From: Actinomyces marmotae
Lineage (GTDB): Bacteria > Actinomycetota > Actinomycetes > Actinomycetales > Actinomycetaceae
Assembly (NCBI RefSeq): GCF_013177295.1
Contig: NZ_CP053642.1
Span: forward strand, 434,001-498,000
DNA length: 64,000 bases
Direction of reading: 5' to 3'
Both the position numbers and the translations under genes were made by a program. The notes under the pieces were generated by a model. The model saw only the letters and a list, made by a program, of their open reading frames with translations, did not search any database and had not been told where the DNA came from. Shown here one piece after another: positions 40,300-48,879 of the stretch (its first letter is position 1; every line of letters begins with the position of its first letter).

Positions 40300-40373
40300 A
40301 GCGAGACCGGTCGAAAATAGGAGCGAGACCGGTCCGCGGACCGGTCTCGCTCCTATTTTCGACCGGTCTCGCT
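40300..40373. repeat. Perfect 74-bp palindrome built from the 22-bp intergenic repeat
   Basis: Two 37-bp arms (40300-40336 and 40337-40373) are exact reverse complements with no spacer, centred on GGTCCG/CGGACC. Each arm holds one full 22-bp unit plus half of another, with the core ACCGGTCTCG and tail TTTTCG seen at 16415-16491, here head to head. It fills the gap between convergent DUF3499 and RDD genes and ends on the first base of the RDD stop codon. As RNA it would be a very strong bidirectional hairpin; as DNA it carries four GACCGGTC-type cores. The unit is 18/22 identical to that of the first locus. Confidence 0.92.
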
Positions 40374-41275
40374 CAGAAGGCGGAGTTATGGGTGGGCGAG
40401 GTGGGTGGGATGCCCTCCTGCTCGCCGACGCCGTGGGGCAGGAGGGCCATCCGGGCGCGAGTCGACTCGGCCACCTGGCGGTCCTTCCACGCCAGGGCGA
40501 GCTCGCGATCCCGCCGCTCCGCCAGCACTGCCGCGAGGAATCTCTCCGGGTGCGTGCCCTCCGGCGGCGGGGGAGAGACGCTGGAGGAGATGCTCGCGGC
40601 GAGCTCGGCGCCGATCCGTTCCCGCGAACGGGGCTCGATCGTCGAGGCCCGCTGCAGGAAGGTCCGCGCGACCAGTGCCAGGTCCCCCGGCAGGGCGCGC
40701 AGATCAGCCCGCTCCGCCCAGGACGCGAGCTCGGGCGGTATGAGGATCGGCGGTGCCGCGGCCGTCTCCACCCGATCGCGGACCACGTAGGTCCCCGCGA
40801 GCAGATCCCCCAGCCGCTTGCCGCGCCTGGTCACCGTGCACGAGATGATCGCCAGTGTCGCCAGGGCGGCGTAGATCTCGATGCTGCCCACGAGCACGCG
40901 GACCAGGGAGTGCCGCATCCTCACGGCGCCGCCATCGTCCCGCACCACTCGCAGTCCCAGGACCCATCGGCCCACGGAGGAGCCCTGGGAGACGGTTTCG
41001 ATCGTCAGCGGCAGGGCGATGAGCCAGGTCAGGAGGAGGAGCGAGACCGCGATGAAGGTCAGTGGCTCCGAGGCCGCCGAGCTCGGGCGCAGGAGGGACA
41101 CGAGCGTGATGAGGGACACGGAGAGCCCGATCATCATCAGGCCGTAGTCGATGAGGCCGCTGAGCATGCGCACCGCGGCCGAGGCCGGGGCGGCGTCGAG
41201 GAGCGCCGCCTCGCCCGTGACGATCCGGACCTCCTCCATCATCCGCTCGGATGAGGCCGTCGTTCCATCCTCCAT
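40373..41275 (-). CDS. RDD family membrane protein
   Basis: This 300-residue protein has an RDD domain with helices at about 40-62, 70-92 and 120-145, containing the hallmark ID in SGLIDYGLMMIGL, SVGRWVLGLRVVRDDGG and KRLGDLLAGTYVVRDR. The last 120 residues are cytoplasmic and charged. RDD proteins may carry ions or solutes; the role in this cluster is unknown. It belongs with SpoIIM, DUF58, MoxR and DUF4350, a set conserved with mycobacterial Rv3691-Rv3695. The ATG at 41275 has AGGAG 6 nt upstream, which lies inside the start region of the divergent SpoIIM gene. Confidence 0.9.
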   Translation of the reverse strand: MEDGTTASSERMMEEVRIVTGEAALLDAAPASAAVRMLSGLIDYGLMMIGLSVSLITLVSLLRPSSAASEPLTFIAVSLLLLTWLIALPLTIETVSQGSSVGRWVLGLRVVRDDGGAVRMRHSLVRVLVGSIEIYAALATLAIISCTVTRRGKRLGDLLAGTYVVRDRVETAAAPPILIPPELASWAERADLRALPGDLALVARTFLQRASTIEPRSRERIGAELAASISSSVSPPPPEGTHPERFLAAVLAERRDRELALAWKDRQVAESTRARMALLPHGVGEQEGIPPTSPTHNSAF

Positions 41276-41278
41276 GCC

Positions 41279-42292
41279 ATGCTCCTAACCGTGGACATCG
41301 ATGCCTTTGCCGCCGCGCACCGCGATGAGTGGGAGCGGCTGGACGCCCTGGTCGCCAGGCGCCGCCTGAGCGGCGCCCAGGCCGATGAGCTCGTGATCCT
41401 GTACCGGATCGCCGCGCAGCACCTGTCCCGCCTCAGAGCGTCCGCTCCCGACCCCCAACTCATCGCCGAGATGTCGGCGCGGGTGGCCCGAGCGCGGGGG
41501 CGGCTCACCGGCGCTCGGGAGATCCGGGCCGGGGATATCACCCGCTTCCTGACCGAGACGATCCCCCTCGCCCTCTACCGGGCGCGCTGGTGGGCCATCG
41601 GCGTGGGTGCCGCGTTCACGACGATCGCCGTCATCGTCGGCGTATGGACCCTGCGCAGCCCGGAGGCCATGGGCGCTCTTGGGACGCCCGCCGAACTGGA
41701 CAGGTACGCCGCCCAGAGCTTCGAGGACTACTACTCGACCTACGACTCCCACGAGTTCTTCGCCCTGGTGTGGACCAACAACGCCCGGATCGCGGCGATC
41801 TGCGTCGGCGCGGGCATCACCGGTGTCGTGCCCGCCGGCCTCATGCTCGTCAACGCCATGGCCCTGGGCCGGACCGGCGCCGTCATGGCCGACCATGATC
41901 GCTTCCTCCAGTTCCTCGCGCTCATCATCCCGCATGGACTGCTGGAGCTGACCTGCGTGTTCTTCGCGGGCGGCGTGGGCCTCAGGCTCTTTTGGACCCT
42001 TCTGGCCCCTGGACCGCGCTCCCGTGGACGGGCGCTCGCCGAGGACGGCCGGCTGCTCATCACCGCCGCGGTGGGGCTGACGGGAGCGCTCGCCATCGCC
42101 GGGCTCCTGGAGGGCTTCGTCACCGGAGCCCAGATCCCGTGGCTGCTCAAGGCGGCGCTGGGGCTGGTCTCCCTGGCGGTCCTGTGGGCATACGCGCTCG
42201 TCCTGGGGTGCCGCGCCGAGCGCGCCCTCGCCGGTGGCGACGACGTCGTGCTGGCCGATCAGATGGGCGACGCCGCGCCCGAGGCGGGCTGA
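41279..42292 (+). CDS. Stage II sporulation protein M (SpoIIM)-like membrane protein
   Basis: This 337-residue protein has a soluble N-terminal helical part (VDIDAFAAAHRDEWERLDALV) and about seven membrane helices, with FVLVxxxNNxRxA-like FALVWTNNARIAAICVGAGI and IIPHGLLELTCVFFAGG, the SpoIIM/YjiH-type core. Actinomyces do not sporulate, so the name marks the fold only. Start codons of this gene and the divergent RDD gene are 3 bp apart, so ATG 41279 has no room for a ribosome site; a leaderless start there or at GTG 41291 is likely. Confidence 0.87.
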   Translation: MLLTVDIDAFAAAHRDEWERLDALVARRRLSGAQADELVILYRIAAQHLSRLRASAPDPQLIAEMSARVARARGRLTGAREIRAGDITRFLTETIPLALYRARWWAIGVGAAFTTIAVIVGVWTLRSPEAMGALGTPAELDRYAAQSFEDYYSTYDSHEFFALVWTNNARIAAICVGAGITGVVPAGLMLVNAMALGRTGAVMADHDRFLQFLALIIPHGLLELTCVFFAGGVGLRLFWTLLAPGPRSRGRALAEDGRLLITAAVGLTGALAIAGLLEGFVTGAQIPWLLKAALGLVSLAVLWAYALVLGCRAERALAGGDDVVLADQMGDAAPEAG

Positions 42293-42308
42293 GCGGCAGG
42301 CTCCGTCC

Positions 42309-42341
42309 CCGGGCATGGGGCCCGCGGGGCGCCATGCCCGG
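42309..42341. terminator. Bidirectional terminator candidate between SpoIIM and DUF58 genes
   Basis: CCGGGCATGG (42309-42318) pairs perfectly with CCATGCCCGG (42332-42341) across a 13-nt loop, in the 107-bp gap between convergent genes. A weaker AGCGCC/GGCGCT dyad (42357-42380) follows. Confidence 0.5.
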
Positions 42342-42399
42342 CCTGGCCGCCCCGTCAGCGCCGGGGGCGAGCCTGGCGCTCCCATGCTCGTTGTCGCCG

Positions 42400-43692
42400 T
42401 CATAACTGCCCCGAGGCCTTGAGCGCGAGGTAGGCGTCGGCCAGGGCCGGTGCCAGTCCGGCAGGATCGGCCTGGACCACCGTGGCTCCCGAGCGGGCCA
42501 GGCGGGCGCGCACCGCGTGCTGCTCCACGAGATCGCTCTCGGCGGCGGCGGCCGTGTAGACGGAGACGGCGTCGCCCCTGTCTTCCCGCAGCCCATCAAG
42601 CGCAGGGTCGAGGGCCGAGGCGATGATGAGCGCGTGGTCCTTGGCCAGCGCGGCGGTCGCGCGCAGCATGTCCGCACCGGTGGCGGAGCCATCGACGCCG
42701 GTCAGGATGACGACGAGCGACCTCTGGGGGAGCAGCCGGCGCACGGCTGAGGTCAGCAGCGACCAGTCCGTCTCCACCAGGGAGGCGTCCAGAGGGGCGA
42801 AGGCGTCGGCGAGCGAGCTCATGAGGGAGGCGCCGGAAGCGCCCCGCACCTGGGCGCGCACGGCGCTGTCGACGGCGAGGACGTCCACGCGGTCACCGGC
42901 GCGGGAGGCCAGGGCGGCCAGGAGCAGGGTGGCCTCCATCTGGGCGTCGAGCCGGGGCGCGTCCCCCAGCCGCGCCGCCGCGCGGCGCCCGGTGTCCAGG
43001 ACCACCAGGACGCGGCGGTCCCGCTCGGGGCGCCAGGTCCGCACCACGACCTCCCCTCGGCGCGCTGTCGAGCGCCAGTCGATGGAGCGCGCGTCGTCGC
43101 CGACGACGTACTGGCGCAGTGAGTCGAACTCCGTCCCCGCGCCGCGCACCATGACGGCGCTGCGCCCATCCAGCTCGCGCAGGCGGGCGAGCTTGCTGGG
43201 CAGGTGGCGCCGGGAGGCGAAGGGCGGTAGCACCCTCAGGCGCGCGGGGGCGGCCAGGGAGGCCTGGCGCCCGGCGAGCCCCAGCGGGCCGAGCAGCCGC
43301 ACGGTGACGAGATCGGCCCGTCGATCCCCGCGCCGCGTGGGCGTGAGCGCGGTGCGGGTCCGGCGCCGCTGCCCGGCCGGGATCGTCATCCGACTGCGCT
43401 CACCGGTGGCCCCGGCCGACGGCGCCCAGGCGTCGCGGATCTCGGCCACCGCCGCCCGCGGGCCGGTGTTGGTCACGGTCAGGGTGGCGGTGGTGGTCTC
43501 GCCGAGCATGATGGCGCCCGCCAGGCTCCGCTGGACGCGCAGATCGCGCGGCGACGCCGCCAGCAGCGCATCGGTCCCCACCGCGATCACGGTCGCGGCC
43601 AGGACGACCACGATGGTCATGGGCCGGGGCCAGATCAGGCCGGGGAGCGCGCCGAGGGCGAGGACGACGGCCGTGCGCCGCGCTAGGAACAT
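42400..43692 (-). CDS. DUF58 domain-containing protein
   Basis: This 430-residue protein has two N-terminal membrane helices (about 8-24 and 26-46), a beta-rich region, and a von Willebrand A-like domain. The DUF58 hallmark is GTEFDSLRQYVVGDDARSI followed by DWRSTAR (about 185-211), and a MIDAS-like VVLDTGRR. It is the last gene of the MoxR operon, 70 bp after moxR. MoxR/DUF58 pairs are thought to form chaperone-like complexes that mature membrane or extracellular enzymes; the client here is unknown. Confidence 0.9.
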   Translation of the reverse strand: MFLARRTAVVLALGALPGLIWPRPMTIVVVLAATVIAVGTDALLAASPRDLRVQRSLAGAIMLGETTTATLTVTNTGPRAAVAEIRDAWAPSAGATGERSRMTIPAGQRRRTRTALTPTRRGDRRADLVTVRLLGPLGLAGRQASLAAPARLRVLPPFASRRHLPSKLARLRELDGRSAVMVRGAGTEFDSLRQYVVGDDARSIDWRSTARRGEVVVRTWRPERDRRVLVVLDTGRRAAARLGDAPRLDAQMEATLLLAALASRAGDRVDVLAVDSAVRAQVRGASGASLMSSLADAFAPLDASLVETDWSLLTSAVRRLLPQRSLVVILTGVDGSATGADMLRATAALAKDHALIIASALDPALDGLREDRGDAVSVYTAAAAESDLVEQHAVRARLARSGATVVQADPAGLAPALADAYLALKASGQL

Positions 43693-43762
43693 CGCGGTGC
43701 TCCCCTCAGCGGCGCCGTGGAGGGCGGGAATCGATGGAAGACCCGGGGCTCGCGCATGGGGA

Positions 43763-44842
43763 TCAGCGGGGGACGGGGACGGAGCGCAGGGCGCCGGTGA
43801 CGATCGCCTCCGCCGTCACGCCCTCGAGCTCGGCCTCCGCTCGCAGCTCGATGCGGTGGCGCAGGACGGGCAGCGCCAGCGCCTTGACGTCGTCGGGGGT
43901 GACGAAGGCGCGCCCGGAGAGCCAGGCCCAGGCGCGCGCGGCCACGAGCAGGGCGGTTGAGCCGCGGGGGGAGACCCCCAGGGCCACCGAGGGCGCCTGG
44001 CGTGTGGCGCGCACGAGATCGACGATGTACCCCAGGACCTCCTGGGAGGCTCCGACGTCGCGCACCTGCTCGCGGGCCGCGAGGAGATCGGCGGGGCCGG
44101 CAACCGCCGTCAGGCCCGCGCTCGCCAGGTCGTGGGGGTCGAAGCCGCCGGCGTGGCGGCTGAGGACCTCCACCTCCTGACCGCGTTCGGGCAGGGGAAG
44201 GACGAGCTTGAGGAGGAATCGGTCCAGTTGGGCCTCGGGCAGCGGGTACGTGCCCTCGTACTCGACGGGGTTCTGGGTGGCGATCACCATGAAGGGCGAG
44301 GGCAGAGGGCGGGGATCGCCATCGACGCTCACCTGGCGCTCCTCCATGGCCTCCAGGAGGGCCGCCTGCGTCTTGGGGGGAGTGCGGTTGATCTCGTCCG
44401 CCAGCAGCAGGTTGGTGAAAACAGGTCCGGCGCGGAAGGAGAACTCGGCGCTGCGGGCGTCGTAGACGAGGGAGCCGGTGACATCCCCGGGCATGAGGTC
44501 CGGGGTGAACTGCACGCGCTTGGTGTCGATGTCCAGGGCCTGGGCCAGGGAGCGCACGAGCAGTGTCTTGGCCACGCCGGGCACGCCCTCAAGCAGGACG
44601 TGACCGCCAGCCAGAAGGGCGATGACCAGCCCGGTGATGGCGGCATCCTGGCCGACCACCGCCTTGCCGATCTCCGATCGCAGGGCGACGAGGCGGGAGC
44701 GGGGATCGGGGCCGGCGCCCCCGGTGCTCCCCGCGCCCCTGGGAGCCCCCGCGCCCCCGGGGGCCTCCGGGCCCCCAGGCGGGACCGGCGCCGCGGGGGA
44801 GTGATCGGCCTGATCGGGGCGGCCGGTTTCAGTGGTGCTCAT
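43763..44842 (-). CDS. MoxR family AAA+ ATPase
   Basis: This 359-residue AAA+ protein has a disordered Pro/Gly-rich first 45 residues, then Walker A GVPGVAKT (86-93), FTPDLMPGDVTGS, Walker B LLADEINRTPPKTQAALLEAM, sensor TQNPVEYEGTYPLPEAQLDRFL and sensor-2 GVSPRGSTALL. MoxR ATPases act as chaperones with DUF58/VWA partners. The ATG overlaps the DUF4350 stop (ATGA), so the operon is translationally coupled. The Pro/Gly-rich N-terminus is longer than usual. Confidence 0.95.
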   Translation of the reverse strand: MSTTETGRPDQADHSPAAPVPPGGPEAPGGAGAPRGAGSTGGAGPDPRSRLVALRSEIGKAVVGQDAAITGLVIALLAGGHVLLEGVPGVAKTLLVRSLAQALDIDTKRVQFTPDLMPGDVTGSLVYDARSAEFSFRAGPVFTNLLLADEINRTPPKTQAALLEAMEERQVSVDGDPRPLPSPFMVIATQNPVEYEGTYPLPEAQLDRFLLKLVLPLPERGQEVEVLSRHAGGFDPHDLASAGLTAVAGPADLLAAREQVRDVGASQEVLGYIVDLVRATRQAPSVALGVSPRGSTALLVAARAWAWLSGRAFVTPDDVKALALPVLRHRIELRAEAELEGVTAEAIVTGALRSVPVPR

Positions 44843-46059
44843 GATGAGTGGACCTCGCTCTCGAGTCGGTCGAGTTGGGCGGCCAGGTCCGTGAGGGACC
44901 GGTCGTCGGTGGGCGTGGGGCCGTAGAGGACGCGGGCGACATCGGCCGGCCGCAGGCGCCCGTCACGGCACAGGGCGGCGATGAGCTCGCCTCGCCCAGC
45001 GCCCGTGGGCAGCCCGAGGCGCTTGCCGAGGCGAAGGGCCGTCCCCGCCCGCAGGGCGGTGGCGGCACGGCCGCGGTCCCGGGCTCGCCGGTAGAGGCGG
45101 CCCCGCCCGATCGTGGTCTCCGTGGAGCGCACGACGACGGGCAGATCCTCGACGACGACGCGCCCGAACCGCCGGCCCTGGACGATGGCCAAGGCGAGCG
45201 CCGCGATGGTCAACTGCGCCAGGACGACCGGCAGGAAGCGGGGCAACGATGGCTCGTCCCAGATGCTACGGCTCTGCGCCTGAGCGGCGTCGTGCCACAC
45301 GACGCGCTTGGAGGCGCCGATCGCGCGGATCGCCAGCGCCGCGTTCCCCTGATCGGTCAGCCGGGAGTTCATCGCGGTGTCGGGCCAGGCCAGGACGCGC
45401 AGGGTCCCGCCCGAGGGGAGCGGCGCCGTGGCGTAGCCGTACACGCCGTCGGCGACGGGGAAGCAGCCGGTGGCCCCCTGCGCGCCGCCCAGCCCCACCG
45501 ATCCGCGCCCGGCCGGGATGGTCCCCGCGGCCTGGGCGTCGGCGTCGTCGCACTGGGCGCTGACGGTGGCGCCGGGGGCGGCGCTGACGCCACTGGGAGT
45601 GAGCTCGGTGAGCCCCCCGAGGCTGTTGTGGAGGGCGCCGATGACGACGACGTCGCCGCCGGCCGAGGCGAGCTGCGCCCGCTCCTCGTCGCTCAGGCTC
45701 CCGGCGTTGATGAGAACGACGGTCGCGCCCTCGGCTGAGGCCTCGCGCGCGGCGCGCGCGCTGGAGACGGCATGGACCTCGACGCCCCACTCGCTCACGA
45801 GGGCCGCGAGGGCCCGCGCCCCGTTGGGACGCGGGTTGTCGATGGCCAGCGGCGTGGTGGACTCAGCGGGCTTGAGGGCCTGGGCGAGGAGGACCAGGAC
45901 GAGCAGGGCGAGCAGCGTGAGGAGCCCTGGCCTCCAGGAGCGCAGGCGTTGACCGATGGTGGCGCCGATGACCTGGTCAGCGCCCCCGCCCGCCGGCCCT
46001 GGCTCCGGGGACGACGGGACGGCAGCCGCGGTCCTGGGGCGCGCCCCGATGGGGGTCAC
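44839..46059 (-). CDS. DUF4350 domain-containing membrane protein
   Basis: This 406-residue protein has a membrane helix at about 42-60, an extracytoplasmic domain (PNGARALAALVSEWGVEVHAV, VLINAGSLSDEERAQL) that resembles a GATase/IFT52-like fold, a second helix at about 278-295, and a cytoplasmic tail. DUF4350 is a constant member of MoxR-DUF58 clusters and may present the substrate to the complex. The GTG overlaps the DUF4129 stop by 4 nt (GTGA). Confidence 0.88.
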   Translation of the reverse strand: MTPIGARPRTAAAVPSSPEPGPAGGGADQVIGATIGQRLRSWRPGLLTLLALLVLVLLAQALKPAESTTPLAIDNPRPNGARALAALVSEWGVEVHAVSSARAAREASAEGATVVLINAGSLSDEERAQLASAGGDVVVIGALHNSLGGLTELTPSGVSAAPGATVSAQCDDADAQAAGTIPAGRGSVGLGGAQGATGCFPVADGVYGYATAPLPSGGTLRVLAWPDTAMNSRLTDQGNAALAIRAIGASKRVVWHDAAQAQSRSIWDEPSLPRFLPVVLAQLTIAALALAIVQGRRFGRVVVEDLPVVVRSTETTIGRGRLYRRARDRGRAATALRAGTALRLGKRLGLPTGAGRGELIAALCRDGRLRPADVARVLYGPTPTDDRSLTDLAAQLDRLESEVHSS

Positions 46060-46805
46060 CGGCGCTCCCCGCTCGCGGTCGCCGCGTCAGCGGGGCGCCC
46101 GGCGCGGGCCCGGGCGCCCGGCCGCGCGCGCCCCACCTGGTCCTTGACGTCGCTGGCCAGAGCCCGCATCCAGGCGTCCTCATCCGGGCTGGCCACCACG
46201 TCCCCGTAGCGAACGGCGTCGAAGAGGCGGGCGCCGGAGTGGAGGTCGGTGGCCAGTCCGGGCAGCGCGCTCGCGGCCAGCCCGGCCGCCTCGTGGGCGG
46301 TCAGCCCTGGGTGGTCCTCGAGGGCGCCGAGCTCATCGAGGAAGCGGATGATCGCCCGGAAGCGGTCGACGACCGCGGTGGCGAAGTCGCCCCGATCAGC
46401 GGCGAGGTCCGCGCCGCTGGTCAGGGTGGCCGCGTCGCGGTCGTCCTCCAGCAGCGGTCCTGGGGCCGCGCCGCTGGGCCTGGCGATCGTGACCCGCCTC
46501 GCCATCACGCCGATGACGATGATGAGGGCCGTCAGCCCGAGGACCACGATCGTCGCGGAGGCCCACGGCGGGATGCCGGGGATGACCGAGCCAAGATCGA
46601 CATGGTGCTGGATCCAGTGCCAGGTCGCCGTCAGCGGGTCGGTCCTCTCGGCGTAGGCGGTCTTCGCCAGTTCGCGCTGGGCCGCCTCGCCGGCCTGCGA
46701 GGCGTCCGGCGTCGCCGGCGGGCCCCCCGAGGGGGCGAGCGCCCCCGGGGCGCCCCGGCCCTGGATGGCCGCCGGCTCCAGTGCGATCATGCGTGATCCC
46801 GCCAC
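46056..46805 (-). CDS. DUF4129 domain-containing membrane protein
   Basis: This protein of up to 249 residues has an N-terminal outer region, one membrane helix at about 102-123 and a cytoplasmic C-terminal DUF4129 domain (VVDRFRAIIRFLDELGALED, LTAHEAAGLAASALPGLA, ARLFDAVRYGD). DUF4129 is often fused to transglutaminases; here it is alone. The start is uncertain: GTG 46805 gives the longest form, ATG 46790 has a better-spaced GGGA. It lies 15 bp after the GPDPase-membrane-domain gene. Confidence 0.86.
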   Translation of the reverse strand: MAGSRMIALEPAAIQGRGAPGALAPSGGPPATPDASQAGEAAQRELAKTAYAERTDPLTATWHWIQHHVDLGSVIPGIPPWASATIVVLGLTALIIVIGVMARRVTIARPSGAAPGPLLEDDRDAATLTSGADLAADRGDFATAVVDRFRAIIRFLDELGALEDHPGLTAHEAAGLAASALPGLATDLHSGARLFDAVRYGDVVASPDEDAWMRALASDVKDQVGRARPGARARAGRPADAATASGERR

Positions 46806-46820
46806 CGCTCCGCCACGGAT

Positions 46821-48005
46821 TCAGGCCTGGGCCGCGCGGCGCAGCTCGACGTCGAGGCCCTCGCCCCGCATACGCAGATCGATGTAAATCAAGGCGGATA
46901 CCGCGGCGCTGAACGGGAGGACGATCGCCTGGACGAGATCGGTCAAGAAGGCCTGCAGGGCCGCCATGAGGGGGAGCGCGCCGTTGCCCACCAGCGCGTT
47001 GGTGGAGGTCAGCAGGGAGATTGGGAGCGTCACCAGGGCCGAGGCGGTGCCGGAGATGAGCGCCGCCAGCAGCAGGGCGCCGAACACCCGCCAGAAGGAG
47101 CCCCGGCTCAGGCTCCAGGAGCGCTTGAGCGACTCGATGATCCCGATGTCCTCCAGGATGAGCGCGCTGGGGGCGCAGGTCAGGCGGACCAGGAACACCC
47201 AGGACAGCGCGATGGCCAGGATCGCGACCGCGACGGCGGTCAGGATGATGAGCAGGGCCAGGACCGGCGAGAGGGACGAGGCCGCGTCCCTGATGCCGCC
47301 GTAGACCGCCAGGAGCGCCAGCCCCCCGAGGATCGCGATGGTGGCCAAGGAGATGAGGCTGATGAGCACCGACTGCCCGATGAGGGCCCACATCCGCCCC
47401 TTGACCCGGCTCCACACCTCGCCCGCGCTCACGACCCTGCCCAGCACGGAGCGGGAGACGGTCATGATGAGCAGCCCGGACAGCACGGTCGTCGCCAGGA
47501 AGGTCAGGATGAGCGAGCCCAGCTCGGCGGCCAGGCCGAGCAGGAGGGCGGGCAGTTGCGCCTCAGGCTCCTCGGGGGTGGGCGCCTCCCCCGGGGTCGG
47601 GATGAGGGAGGAGAGGGGGCTTCCCAGGGAGTAACTGGCGACGGCGTTGATCGCGCCGACGACCGTCATGGTCAGCAGGGCGGGGATGAGCATCGCCCTG
47701 GGATTGGCGCGCATCGACTCGAAGGCGCCGGAGATGATGTCCCCGATGCCCAGCGGCCGCAGGGGGATGATGCCCGGCTTGGGGGCCACGAAGAAGCCCC
47801 GCGCGCCCCGGTGGGGACCACCAGCCATATCCAGGGCCGACGGCGCCTGGCCTGCGGGCGGGGTCCCGTAGGCGCCATAGGCGGGCCGCGTGGGAGTGCC
47901 GCTTGCGCCCGGCGAGTCCGGGGCCGGCTGCCCGCCGCCGGCGCCCCCGGGGTCCTCGGCATCGGGCTGAGAGGGGGGCAGCCAGTCACTGCTGTCATTG
48001 CTCAT
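46821..48005 (-). CDS. Membrane protein with GPDPase membrane-domain-like fold
   Basis: This 394-residue protein has a disordered, Pro/Gly-rich cytoplasmic first 85 residues, then PLRPLGIGDIISGAFESMRANPRAML, which is typical of the glycerophosphodiester-phosphodiesterase membrane domain family, and six predicted helices. No phosphodiesterase catalytic domain is present. It is the first gene of a five-gene minus-strand operon (this gene, DUF4129, DUF4350, MoxR, DUF58) divergent from mtrA across 190 bp, so the two may share control. Function unknown. Confidence 0.83.
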   Translation of the reverse strand: MSNDSSDWLPPSQPDAEDPGGAGGGQPAPDSPGASGTPTRPAYGAYGTPPAGQAPSALDMAGGPHRGARGFFVAPKPGIIPLRPLGIGDIISGAFESMRANPRAMLIPALLTMTVVGAINAVASYSLGSPLSSLIPTPGEAPTPEEPEAQLPALLLGLAAELGSLILTFLATTVLSGLLIMTVSRSVLGRVVSAGEVWSRVKGRMWALIGQSVLISLISLATIAILGGLALLAVYGGIRDAASSLSPVLALLIILTAVAVAILAIALSWVFLVRLTCAPSALILEDIGIIESLKRSWSLSRGSFWRVFGALLLAALISGTASALVTLPISLLTSTNALVGNGALPLMAALQAFLTDLVQAIVLPFSAAVSALIYIDLRMRGEGLDVELRRAAQA

Positions 48006-48195
48006 GCCCCCATGCTGTCACGCGCGGCGAGGCGCTCTCCTCCATCCAGAGGAGGAATCAGGGGTCCCCGGCCATGGGCCGCCCAGAGGAGCCCGGGCCC
48101 TCAGGGGGCCTGGGAGGCCCGCGCATATCACAAGGAGGAATCAGTCGGGGTGTCAGCGTGTTCCCAGGTGGGATGGTCGTGCCAAGATACGCCCC

Positions 48196-48876
48196 ATGAG
48201 CACCAGTATCCTCGTCGTGGATGACGACACCGCCCTGGCCGAGATGATCGGGATCATGCTCGAGGCTGAGGAGTGCACGCCGTCGTTCTGCACGGACGGC
48301 TCGCGGGCGCTCGAGGCCTTCCGTGAGAACACGCCGGACCTGGTGCTTCTCGACCTCATGCTCCCCGGCCTCGACGGCGTCGAGGTCTGCCGCCTCATCC
48401 GCGCTGAGTCCGACGTCCCCATCATCATGCTGACCGCCCGCACCGACACGATGGACGTCGTGGCCGGGCTGGAGGCCGGCGCCGATGACTACGTCACCAA
48501 GCCCTTCCGCTCCAAGGAGCTCCTCGCCCGCATCCGCACCCGCCTGCGCCGGGGCGTCGACCCCGTGGCCGAGCACGTGCGCGCTGGCGACCTCGATATC
48601 GACGTCGCCGGGCATGAGGTCCGCCGCGGCGATCAGCGCATCGCCCTGACCCCCCTTGAGTTCGACCTGCTCCTAGCCCTCGCCCGCACCCCCTGGAAGG
48701 TCTTCACTCGCGAGGAGCTCCTGGAGAAGGTCTGGGGCTACCGGCACACCGCGGACACCCGGCTGGTCAATGTGCACGTCCAGCGCCTGCGCGCCAAGAT
48801 CGAGCAGGATCCCGAGCACCCGACCATCGTCCTGACGGTCCGCGGCGTCGGGTACCGCGCCGGCGACGTCCGCTGA
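48196..48876 (+). CDS. mtrA: MtrA response regulator (OmpR family)
   Basis: MtrA is the essential actinobacterial regulator of cell-wall hydrolases, division and osmotic response. The 226-residue protein has a receiver domain with acidic pocket Asp9-11, phosphoacceptor Asp53 (LLDLMLPGLDG) and Lys102 (TKPF), and a winged-helix domain with LTPLEFDLLLALARTP, WGYRHTADTRLVNVHVQRLR and GVGYR. It starts a three-gene operon with mtrB and lpqB. Upstream are two copies of AGGAGGAATCAG (48050-48061, 48133-48144) and a 41-codon frame whose stop overlaps the mtrA ATG. Confidence 0.97.
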   Translation: MSTSILVVDDDTALAEMIGIMLEAEECTPSFCTDGSRALEAFRENTPDLVLLDLMLPGLDGVEVCRLIRAESDVPIIMLTARTDTMDVVAGLEAGADDYVTKPFRSKELLARIRTRLRRGVDPVAEHVRAGDLDIDVAGHEVRRGDQRIALTPLEFDLLLALARTPWKVFTREELLEKVWGYRHTADTRLVNVHVQRLRAKIEQDPEHPTIVLTVRGVGYRAGDVR

Positions 48877-48879
48877 CCC

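Noticed and set aside
41279..42292. Evidence of sporulation from the SpoIIM-like gene
   Set aside because: The family is widespread in non-sporulating actinobacteria in RDD/MoxR clusters, and no other sporulation gene is here.
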